A DNA stretch of 64,000 nucleotides from assembly GCA_031398055.1 (NCBI GenBank), contig JANNMS010000148.1, positions 1 to 64,000 of the forward strand, read 5' to 3'. The position numbers and the translations under genes are program-made. Positions 55,253-63,334 of this stretch are shown piece after piece (position 1 is the first letter of the stretch; every line of letters begins with the position of its first letter). The notes beneath the pieces were generated by a model. The model saw only the letters and a list, made by a program, of their open reading frames with translations, was not told the origin of the DNA and made no database searches. The stretch is from M3007 sp031398055 (GTDB lineage Bacteria; Bacteroidota; Bacteroidia; Chitinophagales; Saprospiraceae).

Positions 55253-57310
55253 TCAAATTTTAGTCAAAACGATTTGCTCCTCCATTTTTGCTGTGATTCC
55301 AGCAAAAAACAGTTTCAAATCTTCGTATTCACTGAAAATGACGTACCCGTTTTTCATCTTGTTTCGCACCGTGATTTTCACTTTTTCGGGCGTCGCTTCC
55401 GCAAAATAATCGAGCGAAAGCATGTTTTCTCCGAACGACATTTTGGCAGATTTTGGAATTTCTTCCGCTCGAAAACCGACGGGAATCACAAAATTGAGGA
55501 TGTAAGTTTCTTCGTGCGGCGCGCCGAGGTCGATGTTAAAATGGCGCGTCGGTTCTTTAAATGGGTTGTCGTGCAAACCCAAACCGAGCATCGGCGAGAG
55601 GTAAATTTTGCTACCGGAAACCGTCGCGGCGGCGGTTGTTTCGAGGTTGAAATCTATTTTTACGTTTGGCATTTGCCAATTTTCGAGGTTTTCAGTTTTC
55701 AAATCCGTGCATTTTCCATCGGCCAACCAATCTTTAAAAGTTTCCTGGACGAGGCTTTGCGCGTCCTTTTCTTTCATTTTTGAACGGCTCGAAACTGCCC
55801 CAAAACCTGATTCGGAATACGAAACATTGCCATTCATCCCGCCTTCCGGGTTCAAATTGAAGGTCGCCAAAACAGCAGTTCGGCTGCTGATTTTGTTTTG
55901 CAGCGGTATCCATTCCACCAATTCTTCCGATTTCAACAACAAACCTTCGCCGTTCAAATCTTCTTTTGGCAGCAGGCCAATTGGGTTTGGAAAAGCCGAA
56001 ACATCCACCAAAATCGGGGCGGCGTCGTCCATTTGAACAGCCACAATCACTCGGCTAAAACCTTCAACCGAAACCCGCGTCGGATGCAATTTTCCGTTCT
56101 CCCGGGTGCTCAGCAAAACTGGCCAAGCATTCACGTCCGCTTTTCGCAACATATTGATAAAGAGGAGATTGAGATCGGTTGCCGTACCTTTTCGGTCTTT
56201 CGAAAGTGTTTCGAGCGACTGCGAAAGCCACGGGAAATCGAGATTTTTTGACTGGAAATTTTGCCCGATATTTTCATAAATCGCAGCCACTTTTTCGGCA
56301 TTTGTTGTTTTTCCGGCGATGCAATTTGCGACCGCGTCTTTCGAATATTTTCCAGATTTCATGGCGTCTTCGTACACGTCTTCGAGCAGTTCTTTGCCCA
56401 ATTTTTCCCACGAATTGTTGTACGTTTTGAACGTGGTATTTGACAAACGGTAGGTGTCGCCGTCGGGCACAATTTCAGTCCGGTAAACTGCGCGGATGTC
56501 AAAATTGATTTGGGCGAGAAAATCTTTCGGCGCGGGAACGAAGGATTCTGGTTTGAGTGCCGGGACATTTTCTTGGATAAAATGCATCGTTTTGACTTCG
56601 TAATTCACTTTCACATATTGAACACCACCGGCACTTGGTCCGCCGCGCGAAGCCATGCTGATGGACAAATTTTGGCGTTTGCTATCTTCTTCCGCCAGCG
56701 AAAATTGCCCTTCGCCTTGCGACATTTTTTGAAATTGGATAAAAGTGGGGACAGCCGCCTCGAACTCGCTCCAAATGGTCGGCACCCCGATTTTTTGAAA
56801 AATCCAATTCGGAATGTCAATGATATCATCATCGACAATCGTGTATTTGAACTCAATGATGCAGCCTTCGCGGACGCCGGGGATGGTGATTTTTTTGAGC
56901 CACCGTGATTTGGTCAGTTTATCGGTAAAAATATTGTCGTTGGAAATTTTGATTTCCGTTGTTTTTCCACCCTCAAATTGGTAGCAAACCGCTTTCAAAT
57001 CATTGATTTTCTGCCAACTGAAATGTGCAATGACCACATTTGCCATATCGTAGGCTTCTTTTTTGAAAATTTTAATCCGTGCGTGCCGCTCGAATTTGAA
57101 GACGAAACCGAGGTTGTCCACAAAATCGTGGGTCACTTCGCCTTTGTCAAAAAGCACGACCGCCGGGGCAGCGGGGTCGTTTTGGTAGGATTGCATGGCA
57201 ATTTCTTCGTCAGAAATTTTTCCAAACTTGGTTTTCAATTCTTTTTTTTGGGAAAAAACAGGCAGGCAAAACAGGAGAAATGCAGCCACGAGGCAGGACG
57301 AGTTTTTCAT
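55253..57310 (-). CDS. DUF3857 protein with transglutaminase fold lacking the catalytic Cys
   Basis: A 685-residue paralogue-like neighbour of the previous gene. It has a signal peptide (1-20), DUF3857 (about 50-240) and the transglutaminase fold (about 300-440). Where the active enzyme has GDCKG, this one has RKGTATDLN, and the His position reads FSRVIVAV, so both catalytic residues are absent. Large Bacteroidota DUF3857 proteins often show this and are likely non-enzymatic. Being co-transcribed with an intact version suggests a partner or regulatory role, which is inference. It precedes its neighbour by only five bases. Confidence 0.85.
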   Translation of the reverse strand: MKNSSCLVAAFLLFCLPVFSQKKELKTKFGKISDEEIAMQSYQNDPAAPAVVLFDKGEVTHDFVDNLGFVFKFERHARIKIFKKEAYDMANVVIAHFSWQKINDLKAVCYQFEGGKTTEIKISNDNIFTDKLTKSRWLKKITIPGVREGCIIEFKYTIVDDDIIDIPNWIFQKIGVPTIWSEFEAAVPTFIQFQKMSQGEGQFSLAEEDSKRQNLSISMASRGGPSAGGVQYVKVNYEVKTMHFIQENVPALKPESFVPAPKDFLAQINFDIRAVYRTEIVPDGDTYRLSNTTFKTYNNSWEKLGKELLEDVYEDAMKSGKYSKDAVANCIAGKTTNAEKVAAIYENIGQNFQSKNLDFPWLSQSLETLSKDRKGTATDLNLLFINMLRKADVNAWPVLLSTRENGKLHPTRVSVEGFSRVIVAVQMDDAAPILVDVSAFPNPIGLLPKEDLNGEGLLLKSEELVEWIPLQNKISSRTAVLATFNLNPEGGMNGNVSYSESGFGAVSSRSKMKEKDAQSLVQETFKDWLADGKCTDLKTENLENWQMPNVKIDFNLETTAAATVSGSKIYLSPMLGLGLHDNPFKEPTRHFNIDLGAPHEETYILNFVIPVGFRAEEIPKSAKMSFGENMLSLDYFAEATPEKVKITVRNKMKNGYVIFSEYEDLKLFFAGITAKMEEQIVLTKI

Positions 57311-57419
57311 CAGTTACTAGATTTTGAAGTTGACATTTCTCGAAGTGAGAATTGTTGGAAATGGGTGAAAAGCGAATGCAAACTTATTTAAAAATGGAAG
57401 GAAGAGCAATTTCTTACCG

Positions 57420-58421
57420 TCATTTTAAATGTTTTTGAGATTTTAAAAAGGCCTCTGCGACCCGCGCCACTGTTTCATCCACTGACCTGTATTGAAAATC
57501 AAAAACTGACCGCGACTTTTCATTTTCATAAAAAAACGAGTTGCTGCTCGTCCGGGCACTTTCGCGGGTGACCATCGGTTCGCTGCCCAAAATTTTTTCT
57601 TTCAACCATTCGACGCGCCACGCGACTTCGGCGAGCCACGGCGCGGCGCGGATTTTTGGCGGCGGAACTTGCAGCGCGGCCGCGATTTTTGTAAAAATTT
57701 CCTGAAAACTGAGGTTTTCCGAGTTCAAAATGTAGCGTTCGCTGCTGATTTCTGAGTTCATCAATAAAATCATGAACCGCGCCACGTCTTCGACATCCAC
57801 AAAACCGGAGCGACCAATCGGGTAAAATTTCAAACCGTCAAAAACTTGTTGGAAAAAACGCGTCGAGCCACTGCCCCAAAATCCGCTGCCCAAAATGATG
57901 CTCGGATTGACGATGCCAATTTTCAAACCTTCGGCCTCGCCACGCCAGACTTCCATTTCGGAGAGGTATTTTGAAATGGCGTAGTTCGAGTTCAGTTTTC
58001 CGGGCTGCCACGAGTTTTTTTCGGAGAGGTGCGGGCGTTCTTTTGACCGCCCGATGGCCGCGATGCTGCTGACGTGCACCAATTTTTCGATGTTTTTTTC
58101 CAAACAAAGATTGACCACGTTCGCCGTACCAGCCACGTTGACGTGCATCATTTTCCGCAGGTCGCTGGGGTGAAACGAAACCATCGCCGCGCAGTGAAAA
58201 ACCTGCTCCACATTTTGAAAAGCATCTTCGAGCGCGGGCAAATCGTTGACATCGGCCTCGAGCCACTCGATTTTTTTTTCAAAATCGGCCACCAAATCGA
58301 GGCGACTTTCGTGTCGGCGAATCGCTCGAACGTCCGTCGCGCCGTTTTCCAACAATTGCCGCAGCAAATGCGAACCGACCAAACCGGTGCCGCCGGTGAC
58401 CAGGATTTTTTTATTTTTCAT
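57420..58421 (-). CDS. NAD-dependent epimerase/dehydratase (SDR, DFR-like)
   Basis: A 333-residue extended short-chain dehydrogenase. The NAD(P) site is ILVTGGTGLVGSHLLRQLL at the N-terminus, and the YxxxK active site is in NSNYAISKYLSEMEVWRG. The serine/threonine partner is in HVSSIAAIG. It resembles the dihydroflavonol-4-reductase-like group of sugar or sterol modifying enzymes. Substrate not known. The ATG at 58421 was chosen because upstream codons come from a family A repeat. It is 60 bases downstream of the cytochrome gene on the same strand. Confidence 0.9.
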   Translation of the reverse strand: MKNKKILVTGGTGLVGSHLLRQLLENGATDVRAIRRHESRLDLVADFEKKIEWLEADVNDLPALEDAFQNVEQVFHCAAMVSFHPSDLRKMMHVNVAGTANVVNLCLEKNIEKLVHVSSIAAIGRSKERPHLSEKNSWQPGKLNSNYAISKYLSEMEVWRGEAEGLKIGIVNPSIILGSGFWGSGSTRFFQQVFDGLKFYPIGRSGFVDVEDVARFMILLMNSEISSERYILNSENLSFQEIFTKIAAALQVPPPKIRAAPWLAEVAWRVEWLKEKILGSEPMVTRESARTSSNSFFYENEKSRSVFDFQYRSVDETVARVAEAFLKSQKHLK

Positions 58422-58454
58422 TGAAATAATTGCTAAAAAATGGGAAAACGGCGA

Positions 58455-58484
58455 ACCAATTTTCAAATAACCAATCCCCAATCA
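58455..58484. repeat. Fragment of the family A word repeat
   Basis: ccaattttcaaataacc and caatccccaatc words match the arrays at 3734 and 12466. It abuts the stop codon of the cytochrome c gene (58482-58484). Confidence 0.55.
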
Positions 58485-58823
58485 CTTAAAACTTTGCGTG
58501 TATTTCGCCACTGCTTCAATTTCTCTCGGCGTCAAAATTTCCTGAAAAGGCGTCATCATGTTTCGGCCTTTCGAAATCACGGCGATGCGTTCTTCGATGG
58601 TCAAAGTTGATTTTGAAAAGTCTTTCGCGCCGTTCAAACCCAGTTTTCCATCGGGACCGTGGCAGGCGGTGCAAAATTTTTTAAAAATAAATTGCCCGTC
58701 GGGCGGCGGCGGAGTGAGGTTTTTGGAAGCGGTTTCTGCGTCATCTCCACATTTTATTAAAATAAAGCAGCAACAGACAAGCAGGCTGAAAATGACGATT
58801 TTGTTTGTAAAAAGTAGTTTCAC
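58482..58823 (-). CDS. Cytochrome c lipoprotein
   Basis: The 113-residue protein has a lipoprotein signal (lipobox cysteine in FILIKC). It carries one class I cytochrome c domain with haem motif CTACHG and a distal Met candidate in GRNMMTPFQ. It is a membrane-attached periplasmic electron carrier. The start is a GTG at 58821-58823 (minus strand). It may be co-transcribed with the epimerase gene, though no functional link is evident. Confidence 0.86.
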   Translation of the reverse strand: MKLLFTNKIVIFSLLVCCCFILIKCGDDAETASKNLTPPPPDGQFIFKKFCTACHGPDGKLGLNGAKDFSKSTLTIEERIAVISKGRNMMTPFQEILTPREIEAVAKYTQSFK

Positions 58824-59012
58824 TGAATAAAACGGGTAGTTTTAAATAAAAAATTATCGATTTTGGAAATTTTTACAAATTACTAATAAGTACCAGCAAT
58901 GGCATAATTGTTGTATTTTGAAAAACAGCAAGGCAAATTTTCCGAAGTCTTGAAAAGTAATTTTTCCGACATATTATCTTTAAGGAAGATTTTAAAATCG
59001 AGAAATTGATTT

Positions 59013-59020
59013 TACTTTTG
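59013..59020 (+). promoter_or_regulatory. Plus-strand promoter -7 element in a gene-free stretch
   Basis: TACTTTTG followed by ccccac, as at other promoters in the window. It points toward the hairpins at 59139 and 59262. No open frame follows, so a small RNA start is possible. Confidence 0.4.
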
Positions 59021-59104
59021 CCCCACAAACTTCGGAAAACTTCCTTCCGCAACGAAACATTTACAAAGCGGTTTCGTTAAAATTTTCCAAAGAAATTTAG
59101 GGTG

Positions 59105-59140
59105 AGTGTTTGTTCATAGTTTTTGTTTTTTACTTTGTCC
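59105..59140. repeat. 36-base direct repeat, copy 1
   Basis: It matches 59228-59263 at 33 of 36 positions (agtgtttgttcatagt and ttgttttt words). Each copy is directly followed by a GC-rich hairpin and a T-run. Confidence 0.82.
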
Positions 59141-59167
59141 CCCGATGCAAAATCGGGGGCATTTTTT
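59139..59167 (+). terminator. Terminator hairpin
   Basis: cccccgat/atcggggg stem with a T6 run, in plus-strand orientation only. Confidence 0.7.
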
Positions 59168-59227
59168 CCCCTCGAATTTATCAAATTGATTTTTCTGTCC
59201 CACATTTTGGGATTTTGAATAAAGAAT

Positions 59228-59263
59228 AGTGTTTGTTCATAGTGTTTGTTTTTTGTTTTGTCC
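59228..59263. repeat. 36-base direct repeat, copy 2
   Basis: Partner of 59105-59140, 123 bases downstream. Confidence 0.82.
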
Positions 59264-59298
59264 CTGTCAAGTAGCAATTATTTGGCAGGGTTTTTTTT
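59262..59298 (+). terminator. Terminator hairpin
   Basis: ccctgtcaa pairs with ttggcaggg (one G-U) and is followed by T8, plus-strand orientation. Confidence 0.7.
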
Positions 59299-59320
59299 GC
59301 CCCAACCGTTTTTTTCAAAC

Positions 59321-59359
59321 AAAAAAAGCCATCTCGATTCGCGTCGAGATGGCTTTTTT
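59321..59359. terminator. Bidirectional terminator after the FG-GAP gene
   Basis: A 17-base arm with A7 and gccatctcga pairs with tcgagatggc followed by T6. It can end the minus-strand FG-GAP gene transcript as well as plus-strand RNA. Confidence 0.82.
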
Positions 59360-59392
59360 GTTTTGAAAATTAAGATTTTGAAAACGAAAAAA

Positions 59393-62278
59393 TTAAAAAA
59401 CAAGGAACCGCCCAACTCGCACCGCCCGCCCATTTTCCAAAATTTCCAAAAAATAAACACCTGCCGGAAATTCATTTACCGACATTTCAAAAACCTGGTT
59501 TTCGGCCAAATTTTTCACCACCTGCCGAAGCGTTTTTCCACGACTGTCCGAAATTTTCAAAGTGAAATTTTCGCCTTCTGGCAAGTCAGTTTTTACCCAA
59601 ATTTTTTCACCCGCCGGGTTTGGAAAAATTTCTAAATTGTTGATTTTCAAAAGTTTATCGTCTGTTCCAACCAAGTTTGGATCAACAAATGCGACCACCG
59701 GAATCCGTTCGCTGAGACATTCCGCGCCGTAAAAATCAACTTCCCAATTGTAAAAATAGTAGTAAAATTCTTCGCCAAACTGCGAGTGTTTGAGGCTGAC
59801 GACGCCCGGAATTTGGTACGGATAAACCACGCCGTCGTCGCTGCGGCGGAGTTGCGGGCTGATGGAATTCAGGTTTTGAAGGTTCACATCTTCGTTGGTC
59901 GTGAGTTTCAAATCTGTGCCGATGGGGATGTCAAAATCGAGATTTATCACCGTCGTGCCGTTCGGAATGTTCACCGATTTGCTTTGCAAAACTTTTCCGT
60001 CGGCGTCCCACAACTCAATTTGGCGGACGCGGGTCAGGGTAGAATACACTTTTACCGTTTTCAAAATGAACGGCTGGATGCAGTCAAAAATGATTTGCCC
60101 GTTGAATTGTTGGTTGCCAAAATTGGAACCAGAGTGGTTCATCATGCCTGCAAATTCGTTCGGTTTATCATCCAAATCGAGATTGGCCAGCCAAAAAGTA
60201 TCGGTTTTTATCAAAGCAGGCGTGGGAAATGGATTGCCTTTGAAAATTTCAGTTCCACCCGTCAAGGCGTCAAACCAATGGTACTCGTCGCCGCCCGCGC
60301 CTTTCAAAATCGCCGAGCCACCGACCCAAGTTGTGTCGCCGATGGCCTGCGGCACGACCGGTTTTTTAAATTTCAAATCTAAATTTTGAGAAGCAAAAAC
60401 TTCGCACATCCCAGCCGATTCGACAAAGTAAATTCCTGATTGTGAAACAGTTATGATTTTTGAAGTGTCGCCGGTGCTCCACAAATATGCGTCCGCCGGA
60501 CTGCAAACGAGCATGATTTCGTCGCCATCGCAAGCCAAAGTGTCGCCGATAATTTCAATTTTTGGAATCTGAATCGGGTCAACCACCACTTTGATTTGAT
60601 TGGAAATTGAAAAACATCCAGCCGTGTCGGTCACCGTCACTTTGTAATTTCCGGCCATCGTCGCCGTGATATTTTGGGTGGTGTCGCCGGTTGACCAGAG
60701 GTATTTTAGGTTGTCGGGCGCGGCGAGCATCACTTGGTGGCCGGAGCAAAAAGTGGTCGCGCCGAGTGCCGTGATTTCCACTTTTTCCGAAACGCAACCG
60801 CCTTCCGAAATGGTCAAATATTGGTCGGCGACCACATTTTTCACGACATCTCGAAAACCGGACGGCCACAAAATGACGACCGAATCCACCTGCGGATTTT
60901 GCCCCAAACCAAAAATGACGGACAACGAATTTTGGATGCCATAACTCTCGCCCGACCGCACTTCGCGGATTTGCTTGCCCTGCGGCGTGAAAATCGTGAT
61001 GCGCGACCCGACCGCGCTGCGATTGCTCAACGTACCGCGCAAAGTCACGCCGAGGTAGTGATTTTGGTTGCCGGCGTTCATCCAAAGTGCGTCGGGCGTG
61101 GTGCTCGGCATGTTGTAAATTTCAGCGTAACCCGCATAAATGTCTGGAAAACCATCGTGATTGAGGTCGCCGATGGCAAATGACTCCATATTATTTTGGT
61201 CAAAAAGATTGGGCAGCGAGGTGAAAGTTTTGTCGCCATTGTTTTTAAACAAAAAATCTACGTCGCCGCCGACCAAAATATCGAGGAATCCGTCGTTGTC
61301 AAAATCTCGAAAAATGCCTTGAATCGGCGAGCCTGAAATTTCATTTAACAATCCAGCCGCGTCGGTGATGTCTTTAAAAACGCCCGTTCCGTCATTTTCC
61401 AAAAGTTGGCTGCTCACGTCGTGGTTCGTGATAAAACAGTCCATGTCGCCGTCGTTGTCGAGGTCTCCAAAATCGGCAGTCCAAGATTGCGCGCCGATTC
61501 GCAGGCCGCTCCAATTGGTCACGTCTTGCGAAAACGTGCCGTCGGAATTTTGAATAAATAATTGATTGATTCGCCGCGGGTCGCTCGGGCTGTCCACGCC
61601 CTGCCGACATTTTGCGATGTAAAAATCGGTGCGGCCATCGTTGTTGACATCCGACCAAACCGCGCCGTAATTTCCAGAATTATCGGAACTCGGCACGGTC
61701 GCCAAATCCATCATCGTCGGGTCGTAATCCAAATTTCCGGTGCCGTCATTTTTAAAAATTCTGGAAATTTCGTCGTCGTGGCAGACCACCGCATCGAGCC
61801 AACCGTCGTTGTTGATGTCGAAAAAACTGACGGATTGAACAAAAGTGCCGGGTTCGACCAATTGTTTTACCTCAAAACCAGCGCCGTCGGCATTTGCCAT
61901 AATAACAAAAACGCCTTCGTATTCGCCGCCCGTCAAAATATCTGAAAAACCATTATTATCCAAATCTCCAGCGCACATTCCCCAAACTGATTCTGGATAA
62001 ATATTTCCAAAATTCAAATTTTGAAAATTTTGATTGGGTGCGGCTTGATATTCAATTTGCAAATTTTGCCCCTCGTCGAGGCGTGCAACATCGTCCAAAC
62101 CATCGCCATTCAAATCCAAAACGGCAATCGCCACGCCGGAATGGACATTTTGATTTTGAAATAAATGGGTGTTTTTGGAAAAAGAAATCTGCGCCGCAGA
62201 TTTTTGAGAGATTGCCACGAGGGCAAAAAGCAGGATTTTGGACAGGCAAACTGCCGTGATTTGAAGGCTCTTTTTCAT
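59393..62278 (-). CDS. FG-GAP/VCBS repeat protein with ASPIC/UnbV and T9SS type A domain
   Basis: The 961-residue protein has a signal peptide (1-29). Residues 40-390 are VCBS/FG-GAP-type repeats with calcium-binding loops (DLNGDGLDD, DLDNNGFSD, DINNDGWLD, DVNNDGRTD, DLDNDGDMD, DFDNDGFLD, DLNHDGFPD), which build a beta-propeller. An ASPIC/UnbV (CRTAC1-type) domain covers about 400-490 (NHYLGVTLRGTLSNRSAVGSRI). Two Ig-like or PKD-like repeats with LWSTGDT words follow, then a lectin-like stretch, and a type A T9SS domain (EIFPNPAGEKIWV ... GVYFLEIL). It is exported to the surface; ligand unknown. Confidence 0.92.
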   Translation of the reverse strand: MKKSLQITAVCLSKILLFALVAISQKSAAQISFSKNTHLFQNQNVHSGVAIAVLDLNGDGLDDVARLDEGQNLQIEYQAAPNQNFQNLNFGNIYPESVWGMCAGDLDNNGFSDILTGGEYEGVFVIMANADGAGFEVKQLVEPGTFVQSVSFFDINNDGWLDAVVCHDDEISRIFKNDGTGNLDYDPTMMDLATVPSSDNSGNYGAVWSDVNNDGRTDFYIAKCRQGVDSPSDPRRINQLFIQNSDGTFSQDVTNWSGLRIGAQSWTADFGDLDNDGDMDCFITNHDVSSQLLENDGTGVFKDITDAAGLLNEISGSPIQGIFRDFDNDGFLDILVGGDVDFLFKNNGDKTFTSLPNLFDQNNMESFAIGDLNHDGFPDIYAGYAEIYNMPSTTPDALWMNAGNQNHYLGVTLRGTLSNRSAVGSRITIFTPQGKQIREVRSGESYGIQNSLSVIFGLGQNPQVDSVVILWPSGFRDVVKNVVADQYLTISEGGCVSEKVEITALGATTFCSGHQVMLAAPDNLKYLWSTGDTTQNITATMAGNYKVTVTDTAGCFSISNQIKVVVDPIQIPKIEIIGDTLACDGDEIMLVCSPADAYLWSTGDTSKIITVSQSGIYFVESAGMCEVFASQNLDLKFKKPVVPQAIGDTTWVGGSAILKGAGGDEYHWFDALTGGTEIFKGNPFPTPALIKTDTFWLANLDLDDKPNEFAGMMNHSGSNFGNQQFNGQIIFDCIQPFILKTVKVYSTLTRVRQIELWDADGKVLQSKSVNIPNGTTVINLDFDIPIGTDLKLTTNEDVNLQNLNSISPQLRRSDDGVVYPYQIPGVVSLKHSQFGEEFYYYFYNWEVDFYGAECLSERIPVVAFVDPNLVGTDDKLLKINNLEIFPNPAGEKIWVKTDLPEGENFTLKISDSRGKTLRQVVKNLAENQVFEMSVNEFPAGVYFLEILENGRAVRVGRFLVF

Positions 62279-62399
62279 GTCTTTTTTTTGAAAAATGCCC
62301 GCCCGGATGGTCGGACGGGAAGAGCCGAAAGGTAGCGCGAGCGGGGTGGAAATTTTTCTAAAAAAATGAAAATGGGCGTGACGTGGAATTGATTTTGAT

Positions 62400-62470
62400 T
62401 GTCATGTTGAACGAAGCGAAACATCTGAGTCAGAAATTTATGCAGAGGTTTCGCTTCGCTCAACATGACA
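62400..62470. repeat. Palindrome with 23-base arms (family D)
   Basis: Arms 62400-62422 and 62448-62470 match at 22 of 23. The word tgttgaacgaagcgaaac belongs to a dispersed repeat seen in many Bacteroidota intergenic regions. It ends six bases from the stop codon of the Uma2 gene. Confidence 0.82.
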
Positions 62471-62476
62471 TCAACT

Positions 62477-63151
62477 TTACTGCAAAAGTCGTTTCATCAC
62501 CTCGGCATTGACTTCGGCATCAAAAATGGCTCGCACCGGAATCAAAAAACCTTCCAACTGGACACTTTGAATCGAATCTTCGATGGTTGCTTTTTTGTAA
62601 AGTTCATATTGCCCGGCGGTTTCTTCCGATAGCAAATACTGTTCGACGGTTTGTTTTTTCGGGTCAATTATCCAATATTCGGCGATGCCGTGCGAGGCGT
62701 AATCATCGAATTTGGTTTCGCGGTCGCGTTTCGTGTTTTCCTTGCCGGGCGACAAAACCTCGACCACCAAATCCGGCGTGGGATAAACATTCATTCCGGC
62801 GTGAAATTTATCTGATTTTTCCTTTTTCCAAAACGCAACGTCTGGTTCGTAATCATTCCGAATCATTCCGACGAGTGCTTTTTCGACGCGCACCCTGCCA
62901 AGTTTTTTTATGATAGCATAAATATTGGCAACTCCACCCAAATGCAGTACGGCTTCGTTGTGGTCATCGGCGGCGGGCGAGTGCATCACGACCGAACCGT
63001 TGATAAATTCGGCTTTGGAATCTTCGGTCAACCACGACCGAAATTCGGTGCGGCGTTTTTTTTCATCATCCAATTTTGAGTGGAGACGGTCAAGCAAAAT
63101 GGGCAGGGAAGGAATTTCCAAAAGACTGGACTCCATATTTGATTCAAACAT
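62477..63151 (-). CDS. Uma2-family endonuclease-like protein
   Basis: A 224-residue protein of the Uma2 (DUF820) restriction-endonuclease-like fold. Recognisable words are YEPDVAFWKKEK, TPDLVVEVLSPGKEN, the Lys in RETKFDDYASHGIAEYWIIDPKKQTVEQY, which together form the PD-(D/E)xK-type site. The family is abundant in cyanobacteria and Bacteroidota, with no settled role. The ATG at 63151 was chosen because upstream codons look unlike protein; a second ATG 15 bases later (63136) is equally possible. Confidence 0.86.
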   Translation of the reverse strand: MFESNMESSLLEIPSLPILLDRLHSKLDDEKKRRTEFRSWLTEDSKAEFINGSVVMHSPAADDHNEAVLHLGGVANIYAIIKKLGRVRVEKALVGMIRNDYEPDVAFWKKEKSDKFHAGMNVYPTPDLVVEVLSPGKENTKRDRETKFDDYASHGIAEYWIIDPKKQTVEQYLLSEETAGQYELYKKATIEDSIQSVQLEGFLIPVRAIFDAEVNAEVMKRLLQ

Positions 63152-63291
63152 TTCGCGTAGTATTTTGGGCAAAAATAGTCGTTTTTGACGAAAAATTAAT
63201 TGATTCTCACCCACATAATAAACCAATCGGGCAAATGGTTTCCGAAAACCACCACTTTCGTAAATCCAAAATCGCAATCCGTAAATCTATT

Positions 63292-63299
63292 TACATTTG
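63292..63299 (+). promoter_or_regulatory. Promoter -7 element of serS
   Basis: TACATTTG followed by ccgcac, 35 bases before the serS ATG. Confidence 0.55.
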
Positions 63300-63334
63300 C
63301 CGCACATTCTGTTTTCATCAAAAAATGTCAAAAA

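Larger units (their letters stand above)
59027..59167 (+). ncRNA. Candidate small RNA ending in a terminator hairpin
   Basis: The 58824-59392 stretch has no credible gene. A promoter box at 59013 and a terminator hairpin with T6 at 59139-59167 would delimit a transcript of about 140 bases. It carries a 36-base word that is repeated in front of the next hairpin. No known RNA family was recognised; the call is a hypothesis. Confidence 0.3.
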
